Shown: positions 17,480 to 27,262, counted from the stretch's first letter. The stretch: DNA of 64,000 nucleotides from JBMDXK01 sp048594375 (GCA_048594375.1 JBMDXK010000023.1:73724-137723); one strand, 5' to 3'. Notes: generated from the sequence alone by a model not told the origin. Program-made: numbers and translations.

Positions 17480-17816
17480 TAGGGATGGATGTTTTCCCAT
17501 ACAAAGCGCGTTTTGCAGAAAAGACCCAAGGGACGCAGAGCCTTTAAGCCGCGTTCCAAGCAATGACGGGTTGATCGCAATGAGCGGCTATCGCACATAA
17601 AACTGCGATAGCGCAAATACTTAAACAGCGAAAAAGCATATGCTTCTGGTATGCTTATCGCCACGGTAAAGCAGGGCAGAGCCATCACAAAACTCTGCCG
17701 CAGAACAACGAATTGCAGCGCAAACGCATCGCGTTTTACGATGATTGCGCCGCATTGTATGGAAGTAGGGCAGGCATAGGGGGATATGCTTGTTTCCGGT
17801 CATGGGGAGGTTAAGC
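17480..17816. other. 337-bp gap between fabF and mltG with a hairpin
   Basis: No gene. A perfect 9-bp stem GCTATCGCA/TGCGATAGC (17587-17595 with 17604-17612) lies about 108 nt after the fabF stop; it could terminate fabF but lacks a strong T-run. The rest shows nothing clear. Confidence 0.45.
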
Positions 17817-18944
17817 ATGTCTGGATATGAGTCACCTGAAAATCAAACGCCTGCGCAGCGGGATAAAGACGCCAAAAAAGCGTCACGCCGCTCTAAAATC
17901 GCCCGTGATCCGGTGGTGGTGGCCGGCAATGCCATCTTCACTGTGCTGGTGGTGTGCGGTCTGCTGGCTTTCGCCGCCTTCCATTACGGAAACCGTTGGC
18001 TGAATGCTCCCGGTGATGTGGCGAGCGACACCACAGTCATGATACCCCGCGGTAGCGGCTCCAACCAGATTGGCGCTATTTTACAGGAAAATGGCTACAT
18101 TGATAACCCGCGCTTCTTCAATATTGCCGTGATTCTTGAAGGAGCACGCGGCAAAATGAAAGCCGGTGAATACCGCATTCCCGCCAATGCCAGCGTTAAA
18201 AATATCCTTGATCTGCTGGTTGCCGGAAAAGTTGTTGAACACACGCTCACCTTCGCAGAAGGCTTGACATCGCAGCAAATTGTACAACGCTTGCTGGATG
18301 AGCCGGTGCTGATTGGTTCAATCAGCCAAATTCCGCTTGAAGGCTCCTTGTTGCCGGAAACATACAAAATTACCCGCGGCGATAGCCGTGAAGGTGTGCT
18401 TGCCCGCATGGAAGAAGCACAGCAAAAATTGCTGGAAGCACTCTGGGAAAAACGCCCCGCCGATCTGCCTGTTAAAAACCCCCGTGAACTGGTAACCCTT
18501 GCTTCTATTGTTGAAAAAGAAACCGGCGTGGCCAGCGAACGCCCGCATGTGGCTTCTGTGTTTATCAACCGCTTGAAAAAAGGAATGCGCTTGCAATCCG
18601 ACCCCACCATCATCTACGGCATTGTGGGGGGCAAAGGTTCGTTAGGGCGCTCCTTGACGCGGACTGATATTTCAACGCCCACGCCTTACAATACCTATAC
18701 CATTCCTGCCCTGCCGCCCGGCCCGATTGCCAACCCAGGACGCGCTTCGCTGGAAGCCGTTATCAAGCCCCTGCCATCCAACGATTATTTCTTTGTAGCC
18801 GATGGAACAGGTGGGCATGTGTTTGCTGAAACCTATGCAGAGCATCAGCGAAACGTTGTAAAATGGCGCGAAATTGAAAAAAATCGCGGAGCGGCTGCCG
18901 TTGAAGACGCAAAAGAAAACGGTGCGGATGCTGCAAGTGAATAA
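17817..18944 (+). CDS. mltG: Endolytic transglycosylase MltG
   Basis: Inner-membrane enzyme that cleaves nascent glycan strands and may set their length. It has 375 residues from ATG 17817, which follows GGGGAGG; nine upstream codons are rejected. Topology: basic cytoplasmic N-terminus, one transmembrane helix at about 36-58, a LysM-like region, then the YceG domain. The catalytic region is TLASIVEKETGVASERP (Glu233/Glu235), followed by LQSDPTIIYG. The C-terminal tail is acidic. Followed by gmk after 41 bp, so probably co-transcribed. Confidence 0.94.
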   Translation: MSGYESPENQTPAQRDKDAKKASRRSKIARDPVVVAGNAIFTVLVVCGLLAFAAFHYGNRWLNAPGDVASDTTVMIPRGSGSNQIGAILQENGYIDNPRFFNIAVILEGARGKMKAGEYRIPANASVKNILDLLVAGKVVEHTLTFAEGLTSQQIVQRLLDEPVLIGSISQIPLEGSLLPETYKITRGDSREGVLARMEEAQQKLLEALWEKRPADLPVKNPRELVTLASIVEKETGVASERPHVASVFINRLKKGMRLQSDPTIIYGIVGGKGSLGRSLTRTDISTPTPYNTYTIPALPPGPIANPGRASLEAVIKPLPSNDYFFVADGTGGHVFAETYAEHQRNVVKWREIEKNRGAAAVEDAKENGADAASE

Positions 18945-18985
18945 CCTTATTTATGCGGAACATTTTCGCTCTGTGGACATGACAC

Positions 18986-19645
18986 ATGACTAACGCGCAT
19001 CCCACACCGACACGCCGCGGCCTGATGCTGGTGGTCTCTTCGCCCTCAGGGGCAGGAAAAACCACACTCACCCGCGCGCTGATTGGTGCTGACAAGCATA
19101 TTATGCTTTCTGTTTCTGTGACCACGCGCGCGCGGCGCCCTTCCGAAGTGGATGGCGTGCATTATCATTTCACGTCTCCCAAACATTTCGAGGCCATGAA
19201 AGCCGGTGGCGAATTGCTGGAATGGGCCGAAGTGCATGGCAATTACTACGGCACACCCCGCGAGCCGGTGGAAAACGCGCTCAAACAAGGCAATGATGTG
19301 CTGTTCGACATTGACTGGCAAGGCACCCGCCAATTGTGCGAAAACATGCGCGAGGATGTGGTCAGTGTATTCATTCTGCCGCCTTCCGCTATAGAGCTGC
19401 GCACACGGCTGGTGCGCCGCGCGGAAGATACGCCCGATGTGATTTCAAAACGCCTGGGCAATGCTGTGACGGAAATCAACCGCTGGTCCGAATATGATTA
19501 TGTGCTGATAAATGATGATCTTGACCGCGCTTTTGCTGATCTGAATGCCATTTTGCAAGCCGAGCGCGTGCGCCGTACCCGCCGCTCCGGTCTTGAGGAC
19601 TTCACAACAGCCCTGAACAATGATCTTGAAGCCATGCGGACATGA
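18986..19645 (+). CDS. gmk: Guanylate kinase
   Basis: Phosphorylates GMP to GDP with ATP. It has 219 residues. The P-loop SSPSGAGKTTL is at 18-28. The GMP-binding segment VTTRARRPSEVDGVHYHF and the lid region DTPDVISKRL are both recognisable. The start region MTNAHPTPTRRG is variable in the family. The mltG-gmk pairing fits the alphaproteobacterial order. Confidence 0.95.
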   Translation: MTNAHPTPTRRGLMLVVSSPSGAGKTTLTRALIGADKHIMLSVSVTTRARRPSEVDGVHYHFTSPKHFEAMKAGGELLEWAEVHGNYYGTPREPVENALKQGNDVLFDIDWQGTRQLCENMREDVVSVFILPPSAIELRTRLVRRAEDTPDVISKRLGNAVTEINRWSEYDYVLINDDLDRAFADLNAILQAERVRRTRRSGLEDFTTALNNDLEAMRT

Positions 19646-19761
19646 TATTATAGAGGTGAACAGCCCTTTCCTTTGCAACAATACAGGGTTTTATAAAAGC
19701 GCATGGTTGTTTTATGCGGCGTTCTGCCTTAAAAAAACACCAAGCGTTAAGGAGAAGTAAA

Positions 19762-21144
19762 ATGACAGAGCGTTGGAGCCCGCAAAGCTGGAGAAACAAG
19801 CCCATCGAGCAAGTGCCAGTCTATGCCAATACAGTGGCGGTTGAACAGGTTGAAGAACAGCTTTCAACGTTCCCACCTCTGGTATTTGCCGGTGAAGCCC
19901 GCAAACTGAAACGGGATCTGGCGCGTGTGGCCTCCGGTCAGGCTTTTCTGTTGCAGGGCGGCGATTGCGCCGAAAGCTTTGCCGAACACCGCGCCGACAA
20001 CATCCGCGACTTTATGCGCGTGATGCTGCAAATGGCAGTGGTGCTGACCTATGCTGCCGCTTCCCCCGTGGTGAAAGTTGGCCGTGTGGCCGGACAATTC
20101 GCCAAGCCGCGCTCAGCCGGAGTGGAAACCATTGACGGTGTGACATTGCCGAGCTACCGCGGCGATATTATCAACGATATTGCTTTTACGCCTGAAGCCC
20201 GCGAACCGGATCCGCACCGCTTGCTCCGCGCTTACCGCCAGTCTGCCGCAACGCTCAACCTGCTGCGCGCCTTTGCAACCGGAGGATATGCCAACCTCGA
20301 TAATGTGCATCAATGGATGTTGGGCTTTGTAAAAGAAAGCCCGCAATCCGAACGCTACGAAGAACTGGCGGAACGCATTACCGATGCTCTGGATTTCATG
20401 CGCGCTTGCGGGGTTAATCCTGAAGCACACCCGGAATTGCGCACCACCGATTTTTACACCAGCCATGAAGCGCTGTTGCTCGGTTTCGAGCAGGCGCTCA
20501 CACGGGTGGATTCCATTTCGGGCGACTGGTATGCCACATCCGGCCATATGCTGTGGATCGGGGATCGGACACGTCAGCCCGACCATGCCCACATTGAATT
20601 TTGCCGCGGCGTGAAAAATCCTATCGGTATCAAATGTGGCCCATCGCTTTCTGCCGATGGTTTGCTGGAACTGATCGATATTCTTAACCCTGAAAACGAA
20701 GCAGGGCGCATTACGCTCATCAACCGTTTTGGTGCGGATAAAGTGGATCAGCATCTGCCAGCGCTTATTCGCGCTGTGGAACGGGAAGGCAAAACCGTGG
20801 TCTGGTCGTGTGACCCGATGCACGGCAATACCGTGAAAACCTCCAACGGCTACAAAACCCGTCCATTTGAACTCGTGCTGCGCGAAGTGCGTTCGTTCTT
20901 CGACATCCACCGCGCGGAAGGCACTCACGCTGGTGGCGTACACATTGAAATGACCGGCCAGAATGTCACCGAATGCACCGGCGGCGCACGCGCCATTTCC
21001 GATACGGATCTGGCTGACCGCTACCACACCCATTGCGATCCGCGCCTGAATGCCGAGCAATCCATTGAACTGGCCTTCATGCTTGCCGAAGAACTGAAAA
21101 AAGGCCGGCAGGGTACACAAATACCCCGTACCGCCGCTGAATAG
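19762..21144 (+). CDS. 3-deoxy-7-phosphoheptulonate synthase, class II
   Basis: First enzyme of the shikimate pathway, condensing phosphoenolpyruvate and erythrose 4-phosphate. It has 460 residues, matching the plant-like class II enzyme rather than the shorter AroFGH class I. ATG 19762 has AAGGAG eight bases upstream and gives MTERWSPQSWRNKP, the family's standard beginning. Diagnostic segments are FLLQGGDCAESF, KVGRVAGQFAKPRS, VWSCDPMHGNT and TGGARAISDTDLADRYHTHC. It stands alone between gmk and nadE, with its own terminator. Confidence 0.95.
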   Translation: MTERWSPQSWRNKPIEQVPVYANTVAVEQVEEQLSTFPPLVFAGEARKLKRDLARVASGQAFLLQGGDCAESFAEHRADNIRDFMRVMLQMAVVLTYAAASPVVKVGRVAGQFAKPRSAGVETIDGVTLPSYRGDIINDIAFTPEAREPDPHRLLRAYRQSAATLNLLRAFATGGYANLDNVHQWMLGFVKESPQSERYEELAERITDALDFMRACGVNPEAHPELRTTDFYTSHEALLLGFEQALTRVDSISGDWYATSGHMLWIGDRTRQPDHAHIEFCRGVKNPIGIKCGPSLSADGLLELIDILNPENEAGRITLINRFGADKVDQHLPALIRAVEREGKTVVWSCDPMHGNTVKTSNGYKTRPFELVLREVRSFFDIHRAEGTHAGGVHIEMTGQNVTECTGGARAISDTDLADRYHTHCDPRLNAEQSIELAFMLAEELKKGRQGTQIPRTAAE

Positions 21145-21152
21145 ACCACGAA

Positions 21153-21182
21153 TTTGCCGGAGATTTTCTCCGGTAAATTTTT
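21153..21182 (+). terminator. Terminator after DAHP synthase
   Basis: TTTGCCGGAGA-TTT-TCTCCGGTAAA followed by TTTTTG, nine nt beyond the stop: a GC-rich stem with a T-run. Confidence 0.75.
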
Positions 21183-21204
21183 GTGATAGCGAGGATTAGC
21201 CACC

Positions 21205-22860
21205 ATGGCCGGTGCAGCATCATTCCGTTTTTATCTGTGCCAGCTTAATCCCGTACTGGGTGATGTGGACGGCAATGCCGCAAAGGCCGCTCACGCTTAC
21301 GCGGAAGCTGTAGAGCAGGGTGCCGATTGTGTGCTGTTGCCCGAATTGTTCCTGTGTGGCTATCCGCCCGAAGACCTGATTCTCAAGCCTTCATTCCAGA
21401 AAGCGTGCCGCGCGGCCATAGAAAATCTGGCACAGCAAACGGTAGCCAATACGGCAATGGTTATCGGTACGCCTTGGGTGGAAGACGGCAAGCTTTACAA
21501 TGCTGTAGCCGTGTTGCACGCGGGTGCTGTGCAAGCCATCCGCGCCAAAGTGGATTTGCCCAATTATGCGGTATTTGACGAAAAACGCCTGTTTTCCGCA
21601 GGTGCTTTGCCGGAGCCGGTTGTGGTGAAGGGTGTCTCGCTCGGTATTCCCGTGTGCGAAGATGTGTGGAGTGACCGCGTGGCGCGGCATTTGCGCGATA
21701 AAGGGGCTGACATTCTGCTGGTACCCAACGCATCGCCTTATTGGACGGGTAAACAGGACGAGCGCGCGCGTGTGGTTGCCCAGCGTGTGCGCGAGACAGG
21801 TTTGCCGCTGGTTTATCTCAATCAGGTGGGGGGGCAGGATGATCTGGTGTTTGACGGTGCAAGTGTTGCGCTGGATGCCGCTGGCAATAGTTTATTGCAA
21901 TGCGCCGCCTTTCGCGAAGAAAAAATCCTGCTGGAATGGAACCGGAATGCGCACACATTCAAACGCCTGAAGGGCAGGGATGCTGTTATGCTCAGCGCCG
22001 ATGAAGCCGATTACAGCGCCTGTGTGCTGGGGCTGCGCGATTATGTAACCAAAAACGGTTTCCGTTCTGTGCTGCTGGGCTTGTCAGGCGGGGTGGATTC
22101 CGCGCTGGTGGCCGCTATGGCGGTGGATGCGCTCGGTGCAGAGCGTGTTCACGCGGTTATGATGCCTTATCATTACACGTCTCAAGAAAGCCTGACGGAT
22201 GCCGCTGATTGCGCAAAGGCACTGGGTATCCGCTATGATATTCTGCCCATTGCCAACGGGGTAGAGGCTTTGCAAGCTGCTGTGGAAAGCGTTCAGCCTC
22301 TCCAAGGTCTGGCGCTGGAAAATCTGCAAAGCCGCGTGCGCGGTACATTGCTGATGGCTCTTTCCAACAACACCGGCGCTCTGGTGCTGACCACGGGCAA
22401 TAAATCGGAAGTGGCTGTGGGTTATTGTACGCTTTACGGCGATATGAATGGCGGGTTTAACCCGATCAAAGATGTTTATAAAACCCACGCTTACCGGCTT
22501 TGCCATTTGCGCAACCGCTGGAAACCTTGCGATGCTTCGGGGCCGGATGGGGTGGTTATTCCGGCGAATATTCTGACCAAAGCGCCTTCTGCCGAACTGC
22601 GCGAAAACCAGACCGATCAGGACAGCTTGCCACCCTATGACGTGCTGGACGCTATCCTCCAAGGACTGGTTGAACGGGATGACGATCCGCTGGCGTTGAT
22701 TGCGCAAGGATTCGAGCGGGACGCTGTGGCAAAGGTGGAACGGCTTTTGAATTTGGCCGAATACAAACGCCGCCAGTCTGCCCCCGGTGTGAAAATCAGC
22801 CGTCGCCAGTTTGGCCGCGACCGCCGCTACCCGATTACCAACCGCTTTTCAACGCTTTAA
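21205..22860 (+). CDS. nadE: Glutamine-dependent NAD+ synthetase
   Basis: Amidates nicotinic acid adenine dinucleotide to NAD+ with ammonia from glutamine. It has 551 residues in two domains. The N-terminal nitrilase-type amidase has the Glu47/Lys115/Cys151 triad (LLPELFLCGYP, KVDLPNYAVFDEKR, IPVCEDVW). The C-terminal synthetase has the PP-loop SGGVDS at 294-299 and TTGNKSEVAVGYCTLYGDM. ATG with GAGGA nine bases upstream. NAD kinase (36460) lies elsewhere in the window. Confidence 0.95.
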   Translation: MAGAASFRFYLCQLNPVLGDVDGNAAKAAHAYAEAVEQGADCVLLPELFLCGYPPEDLILKPSFQKACRAAIENLAQQTVANTAMVIGTPWVEDGKLYNAVAVLHAGAVQAIRAKVDLPNYAVFDEKRLFSAGALPEPVVVKGVSLGIPVCEDVWSDRVARHLRDKGADILLVPNASPYWTGKQDERARVVAQRVRETGLPLVYLNQVGGQDDLVFDGASVALDAAGNSLLQCAAFREEKILLEWNRNAHTFKRLKGRDAVMLSADEADYSACVLGLRDYVTKNGFRSVLLGLSGGVDSALVAAMAVDALGAERVHAVMMPYHYTSQESLTDAADCAKALGIRYDILPIANGVEALQAAVESVQPLQGLALENLQSRVRGTLLMALSNNTGALVLTTGNKSEVAVGYCTLYGDMNGGFNPIKDVYKTHAYRLCHLRNRWKPCDASGPDGVVIPANILTKAPSAELRENQTDQDSLPPYDVLDAILQGLVERDDDPLALIAQGFERDAVAKVERLLNLAEYKRRQSAPGVKISRRQFGRDRRYPITNRFSTL

Positions 22861-22914
22861 ACGGGTTTGGGCTTTGCATCTTTTAACGCGCGTGTTAGAT
22901 AGTGTTTCTTAATG

Positions 22915-22960
22915 CGCAATAGCGGATTAAGGGGCGCTATTGCGTGCTTTCTTCTGTTTT
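22915..22960 (+). terminator. Terminator after nadE
   Basis: A perfect 10-bp stem CGCAATAGCG/CGCTATTGCG with a 10-nt loop (22915-22944), then TGCTTTCTTC and a run of seven Ts. It sits across the first codons of the longest gltX frame, which is one reason for placing the gltX start further in. Confidence 0.8.
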
Positions 22961-22985
22961 TTTAATCATCAACGAAAATTTGGCC

Positions 22986-24335
22986 ATGTCTGATCCGATT
23001 GTCCGCTTTGCACCTTCGCCCACCGGCTATATCCATCTTGGGAATACCCGTACCGCGCTGCTGAACTGGTGCCATGTTAAACGCCATGGCGGACACTTTA
23101 TTCTGCGCTATGACGACACCGATCTGGAACGCTCACGGCAGGAATATGCGGAAGCGATCGCGCAGGATCTCGCATGGCTGGGTATCAACCCCGACCGCGT
23201 GGAATGGCAATCCAAACGCCAGCCGCTTTATGATGCCGCTGCGGAAAAATTGCGCGCTTCCGGTTTGCTTTATGCCTGCTATGAAACCGAAGACGAGCTT
23301 GATAAAAAACGCCGTCTGGCACGAGCTTCGCACCGCCCACCAATCTATGACCGCGCCGCTTTAAAGCTGACCGATGCCGAAAAACAAGCCTTTGAAGCGC
23401 AAGGCATCAAGCCGCACTGGCGGTTTAAACTGGATGGTACCACCGTGGCATGGGAGGATGGTATTCGCGGCCACCAGACCGTGGAGACTTCCAGCCTTTC
23501 CGATCCGGTGATGATCCGCGCCGATGGTTCCTGCCTTTATACCTTCACCAGCGTGGTGGATGACGTGGATATGGGGACGACCGATATTATCCGCGGGGAA
23601 GACCACGTCACCAACACTGCTGTGCAAATGCAGCTGTTTCAGGCGCTGGGCGGTACACCGCCACGCTTTTCGCACCACAATCTGCTCACAACCGCATCCG
23701 GTTCCGGCCTTTCTAAACGGGAAGGCAGCCTTTCCATCCGCTCGCTGCGGGAAGGGGGATACGAGCCGATGGCGGTGGCGTGTCTCGCGGCTCTGGTGGG
23801 GTCTGCCGAGGCTGTGCATCCTTACAAAACCATGGAAGAATTGCTGAATCGCGTGGATATTGCGCGCCTTTCCCGCGCACCTGCGCAAGTGGGGCAAGAC
23901 GATCTCGATGGGCTGAATGCGCGTCTGGTGCATGAGTTGACGTTTGATGAGGCGGCGACACGTTTGGTTGCTGCCGGTGTGGGTGGTGGTGAGGCGTTCT
24001 GGCTGGCGGTGCGCGGCAATCTCAACTTTGTACACGATGCCGCGCAATGGTGGCAGGTTGCCCATGCGGATACCGTTGATGCCGCGGTTTCCGATGAAGA
24101 AAAAGAGCTGCTGAAAACGGCTCTGGAACTTCTGCCCCAAGAGCCCTGGGATGGCGCTACGTGGAAAGCCTGGACGGCTGCTGTTGCGGCGGCTTCTGGA
24201 AAGAAAGGCAAAGCACTGTTCCATCCGCTGCGTATTGCTTTGACAGGACAGGAAAAAGGCCCAGAGCTTGCTGGCTTCCTGCCATTTATTGGACGGGAAC
24301 GGGCGGTGAAAAGGTTGGAGAGGGCGATCAGCTAA
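22986..24335 (+). CDS. gltX: Glutamyl-tRNA synthetase
   Basis: Class I aminoacyl-tRNA synthetase charging tRNA-Glu, and probably tRNA-Gln for later amidation as is usual in alphaproteobacteria. It has 449 residues from ATG 22986 (MSDPIVRFAPSPTGYIHLGN). The HIGH-type motif is HLGN at 17-20 and the KMSKS-type motif is LSKR at 242-245. The upstream GTG frame overlaps the nadE terminator. Many alphaproteobacteria carry two gltX copies; I cannot tell which this is. Confidence 0.95.
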   Translation: MSDPIVRFAPSPTGYIHLGNTRTALLNWCHVKRHGGHFILRYDDTDLERSRQEYAEAIAQDLAWLGINPDRVEWQSKRQPLYDAAAEKLRASGLLYACYETEDELDKKRRLARASHRPPIYDRAALKLTDAEKQAFEAQGIKPHWRFKLDGTTVAWEDGIRGHQTVETSSLSDPVMIRADGSCLYTFTSVVDDVDMGTTDIIRGEDHVTNTAVQMQLFQALGGTPPRFSHHNLLTTASGSGLSKREGSLSIRSLREGGYEPMAVACLAALVGSAEAVHPYKTMEELLNRVDIARLSRAPAQVGQDDLDGLNARLVHELTFDEAATRLVAAGVGGGEAFWLAVRGNLNFVHDAAQWWQVAHADTVDAAVSDEEKELLKTALELLPQEPWDGATWKAWTAAVAAASGKKGKALFHPLRIALTGQEKGPELAGFLPFIGRERAVKRLERAIS

Positions 24336-24397
24336 TGTTAAGCATGACTGTTTTTTGGAGAGGCAGCGTCCAGCGTTGCTACCCGCAAAGAAAACAA

Positions 24398-24892
24398 TCA
24401 AGCGTCATTGATGTCGTGATTATCGCGTGGTGTGGTGTTGCGGGAATTTATAAGTTTTTGAACCACATTATGCGCACCTAAAAATGAAGCGACTATGCCG
24501 ATCAATGTCGTTCCACCTATTATGCTCGGCACCAGGACATGGCCGTGATAACTTAAAAAGCCAGCTGTTGAAAGCGCAAAAACAGCAAGCGAAAATGCCA
24601 TGATCTGCCCAACAGTACGTTGCTTTATGGATGCCTTGAGTGCCGTTGTTTGGTTATTCTGGTCGTCTTTTTCCAGATCTCTGCGATGAACACCTTCGTT
24701 TTCAAAGCTGACCATAATCCTGTTGGCAATACCGGGGCATATCTCCTCATAGCCTCGCAAAACATCCGGTGGAGGCAAAGGCCCCATCCATAACGAACGC
24801 TCAATGTGCGAAGTCAATGTTACAGAAGTATGCATTTCAGGCATAGCTTCGGTCGTAGAAACAGGCTGAGGAGTAATTTCGTGTTGCGGCAT
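24398..24892 (-). CDS. DUF2335 family small membrane protein
   Basis: A 164-residue protein with a soluble N-terminal part carrying the DUF2335 signature: GPLPPPDVLRGYEEICPG at about 37-54, a further Arg-Ile segment, then HRRDLE. Two hydrophobic helices follow at about 95-114 and 119-139, joined by a tight turn, then a polar tail. This domain is found scattered in accessory regions and some phages; its function is unknown. It lies 8 bp after a small gene on the same strand and between two tRNA-synthetase genes. Base composition is more AT-rich than its neighbours. Confidence 0.75.
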   Translation of the reverse strand: MPQHEITPQPVSTTEAMPEMHTSVTLTSHIERSLWMGPLPPPDVLRGYEEICPGIANRIMVSFENEGVHRRDLEKDDQNNQTTALKASIKQRTVGQIMAFSLAVFALSTAGFLSYHGHVLVPSIIGGTTLIGIVASFLGAHNVVQKLINSRNTTPRDNHDINDA

Positions 24893-24900
24893 TGTAGATG

Positions 24901-25134
24901 CTAAGAAATTGATTTTGATTTGACAGAGATTGCCTGAATTGCGCTTTCAACTTTTGAAACAGCAATTCTCATATCATTATCAAGCTTTAGGACATCTGAC
25001 TGCAACGACTCGCGTACTGATCTTCTTGTCCGGCTAATTTTTACTGGGGGAGGGAAAAGCGAACATAAAGAACCCGCCTCAGAGAAAAGAGTACTCCATA
25101 TCCCTGTAGTACCTCTTTCATTGACACCTTTCAT
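24901..25134 (-). CDS. Small hypothetical protein upstream of the DUF2335 gene
   Basis: 77 residues from ATG 25134, which has AAGGG upstream; a longer in-frame start at 25161 is less likely. The last 35 residues (SLQSDVLKLDNDMRIAVSKV and onward) look like an amphipathic helix or coiled coil. No family recognised. The 8-bp spacing to the DUF2335 gene implies co-transcription and perhaps a shared task. Confidence 0.5.
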   Translation of the reverse strand: MKGVNERGTTGIWSTLFSEAGSLCSLFPPPVKISRTRRSVRESLQSDVLKLDNDMRIAVSKVESAIQAISVKSKSIS

Positions 25135-25241
25135 ATCCGCTACCCTTAGTGCAATTAGCAAATTTCAGCACACTAGCCTATAACTCATTAAATAGCATAT
25201 GCTGTTAAAAAAACAACTATCGATGACGAAAGCTGCAGAGA

Positions 25242-25280
25242 AGAGCGAAATAACATATCTCATTTCATGTATTTCGCTCT
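25242..25280 (-). terminator. Terminator-like hairpin after thrS
   Basis: An 11-bp stem AGAGCGAAATA/TATTTCGCTCT with a 17-nt loop begins six nt after the thrS stop. The outer CTCTATAG resembles the right ends of the second repeat family. Confidence 0.6.
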
Positions 25281-25285
25281 ATAGC

Positions 25286-27238
25286 TCAAGCTGCGGAAGC
25301 CGTTGTGTTTGTTGGCAACTTCGGAGCGTCGGGGGTGCGCGCCTCTTCTGTGATGTCCGCCAAGAACTGATCCAGCGTGGTGCCGGTCTGATCGGTGGAG
25401 CCGAAGCGACGCAAGGAAAGCGTGCGCTCGGCTGCTTCCTTCTTGCCCACAATGGCCATCACAGGAACCTTCTGCAAGGAATGCTCACGCACCTTGTAGT
25501 TGATCTTCTCGTTGCGGATATCCAGCGCGGCGCGGATGCCAGCCTTTGTAAGCAGTTCCAACACTTCTTGCGCGTAGCCATCCGCTTCTTGCGTAACAGT
25601 GGCCACAACCACCTGCACCGGCGCCAGCCATAACGGGAAATTCCCCGCATAATGCTCGATCAAGATGCCGGTGAAGCGTTCCAGCGAGCCGAACATTGCA
25701 CGGTGCAGCATGGCAGGCACCTTCTTTTCGCCATCCGCATCAATGAAGGTTACGCCAAAGCGTTCCGGCAGATTGAAATCCACCTGCAAGGTGCCGCACT
25801 GCCAATCCCGACCAATGGCATCACGCAGTACATATTCCAGCTTGGGCCCGTAAAACGCGCCTTCGCCCTTGTTAATCGTGTAAGGACGGCCAGACGCTTT
25901 CAGCGCAGTCATCAGGGATTCTTCTGCCCTATCCCACACATCATCATTGCCGATACGCTTTTCAGGACGATCAGAGAATTTAATGCGCACATCGGTGAAG
26001 CCAAAATCCTCATAAATGGACAGAATGAGGTCGTTTACCTTCAAACATTCTTCGGTAAGCTGGCTATCGGTGCAGAACACATGCGCATCATCCTGTGTAA
26101 AAGAGCGCACCCGCATCAGGCCATGCAACGCACCCGAAGGCTCATAGCGATGCACTTTGCCAAATTCGGCCAGTTTTGCGGGCAGATCACGGTAGGATTT
26201 AAGGCCGTGTTTGAACACGTTCACATGGCCAGGGCAGTTCATCGGTTTGAGCGCGAACACCCGCTTGTCTTCGGTGACAGTGGTAAACATGTTGTCACGG
26301 TACCATTCCCAATGACCAGAGGTTTCCCATAACGATTTGTCCATAATGTCCGGCGTATTGATTTCCTCATAGCCCGCAAGAGTCTGCTTGCGGCGCATGT
26401 AGCCAATCAATGCCTGGAACATGGTCCAGCCTTTCGGATGCCAGAACACGGAGCCGGGTGCTTCTTCCTGAAAATGGAACAAACCCATTTCCTTGCCCAA
26501 ACGGCGGTGATCGCGGCGTTCCGCTTCTTCAAGCTGCTTCAGGTAAGCTTCCAATTCCTGCGTGGACGCAAAGGCCGTACCGTAAATGCGTTGCAGCTGC
26601 GGATTATTGGCATCACCGCGCCAGTAAGCCCCCGCAACCTTCATCAGCTTGAAACCGTTGCCGATTTTGCCGGTGGAAGTCATGTGAGGCCCGCGGCACA
26701 GATCCAGCCACTCGCCTTGCTTATAGATTTTAATGTCCTGATCCGCAGGAATGGCATCCAACAGCTCGACTTTAAAGTTTTCACCGCGCTCTTTGAAAAA
26801 CGCCTTGGTTTGATCCCGCGTCCAAACTTCTTTTGTAAACGGTGCGTCTTTGGCGATAATCTCCTGCATCCGCTTTTCAATGGCGGCCAGATCATCAAGA
26901 GAAAACGGCTCTTCACGGTGGAAATCGTAATAAAAACCGTTTTCAACCACCGGCCCAATGGTCGCCTGCGTGCCGGGAAACAAACTTTGCACCGCTTCCG
27001 CCAACACATGGGCGCAATCATGGCGAATCAATTCCAGCGCCTGCGGGTCTTCCCGGGTAACAATACCAATGCGCGCATCTGTGGTGATGGTGTCGCCCAG
27101 ATCACACAGCACGCCATCCAGCGTCATGGCAACTGCCTTCTTCGCCAAAGACTTGGAAATTGAGGCTGCAACGTCTGTACCGGTTATGCCCGCATCAAAG
27201 TTGCGCTGGTTACCATCGGGGAAAGTCAAGACGGGCAT
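25286..27238 (-). CDS. thrS: Threonyl-tRNA synthetase
   Basis: Class II synthetase charging tRNA-Thr, with 650 residues, the normal length. Domains in order: TGS (about 1-63), second additional editing domain (HDCAHVLAEAV near residue 75 is its HxxxH-like site), catalytic core with the zinc ligand Cys in MNCPGH and motif 2 near FGKVHRYEPSGALHG, then the anticodon-binding domain from about 540. Start supported by GGAGAA. yidD lies 24 bp upstream in the same direction. Confidence 0.97.
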   Translation of the reverse strand: MPVLTFPDGNQRNFDAGITGTDVAASISKSLAKKAVAMTLDGVLCDLGDTITTDARIGIVTREDPQALELIRHDCAHVLAEAVQSLFPGTQATIGPVVENGFYYDFHREEPFSLDDLAAIEKRMQEIIAKDAPFTKEVWTRDQTKAFFKERGENFKVELLDAIPADQDIKIYKQGEWLDLCRGPHMTSTGKIGNGFKLMKVAGAYWRGDANNPQLQRIYGTAFASTQELEAYLKQLEEAERRDHRRLGKEMGLFHFQEEAPGSVFWHPKGWTMFQALIGYMRRKQTLAGYEEINTPDIMDKSLWETSGHWEWYRDNMFTTVTEDKRVFALKPMNCPGHVNVFKHGLKSYRDLPAKLAEFGKVHRYEPSGALHGLMRVRSFTQDDAHVFCTDSQLTEECLKVNDLILSIYEDFGFTDVRIKFSDRPEKRIGNDDVWDRAEESLMTALKASGRPYTINKGEGAFYGPKLEYVLRDAIGRDWQCGTLQVDFNLPERFGVTFIDADGEKKVPAMLHRAMFGSLERFTGILIEHYAGNFPLWLAPVQVVVATVTQEADGYAQEVLELLTKAGIRAALDIRNEKINYKVREHSLQKVPVMAIVGKKEAAERTLSLRRFGSTDQTGTTLDQFLADITEEARTPDAPKLPTNTTASAA

Positions 27239-27262
27239 GGGGTAAGTTCTCCAGTAACAAGT

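Noticed and set aside
20113..21120. 335-codon frame antisense to DAHP synthase
   Set aside because: Shadow of a well-conserved gene; frames opposite such codon usage are often open by chance.
22944..22985. Upstream GTG start for gltX
   Set aside because: It falls in the nadE terminator and adds a non-conserved hydrophobic tail.
25201..25633. Plus-strand frame across the thrS 3' end
   Set aside because: Antisense to thrS, with no start signals or homology.
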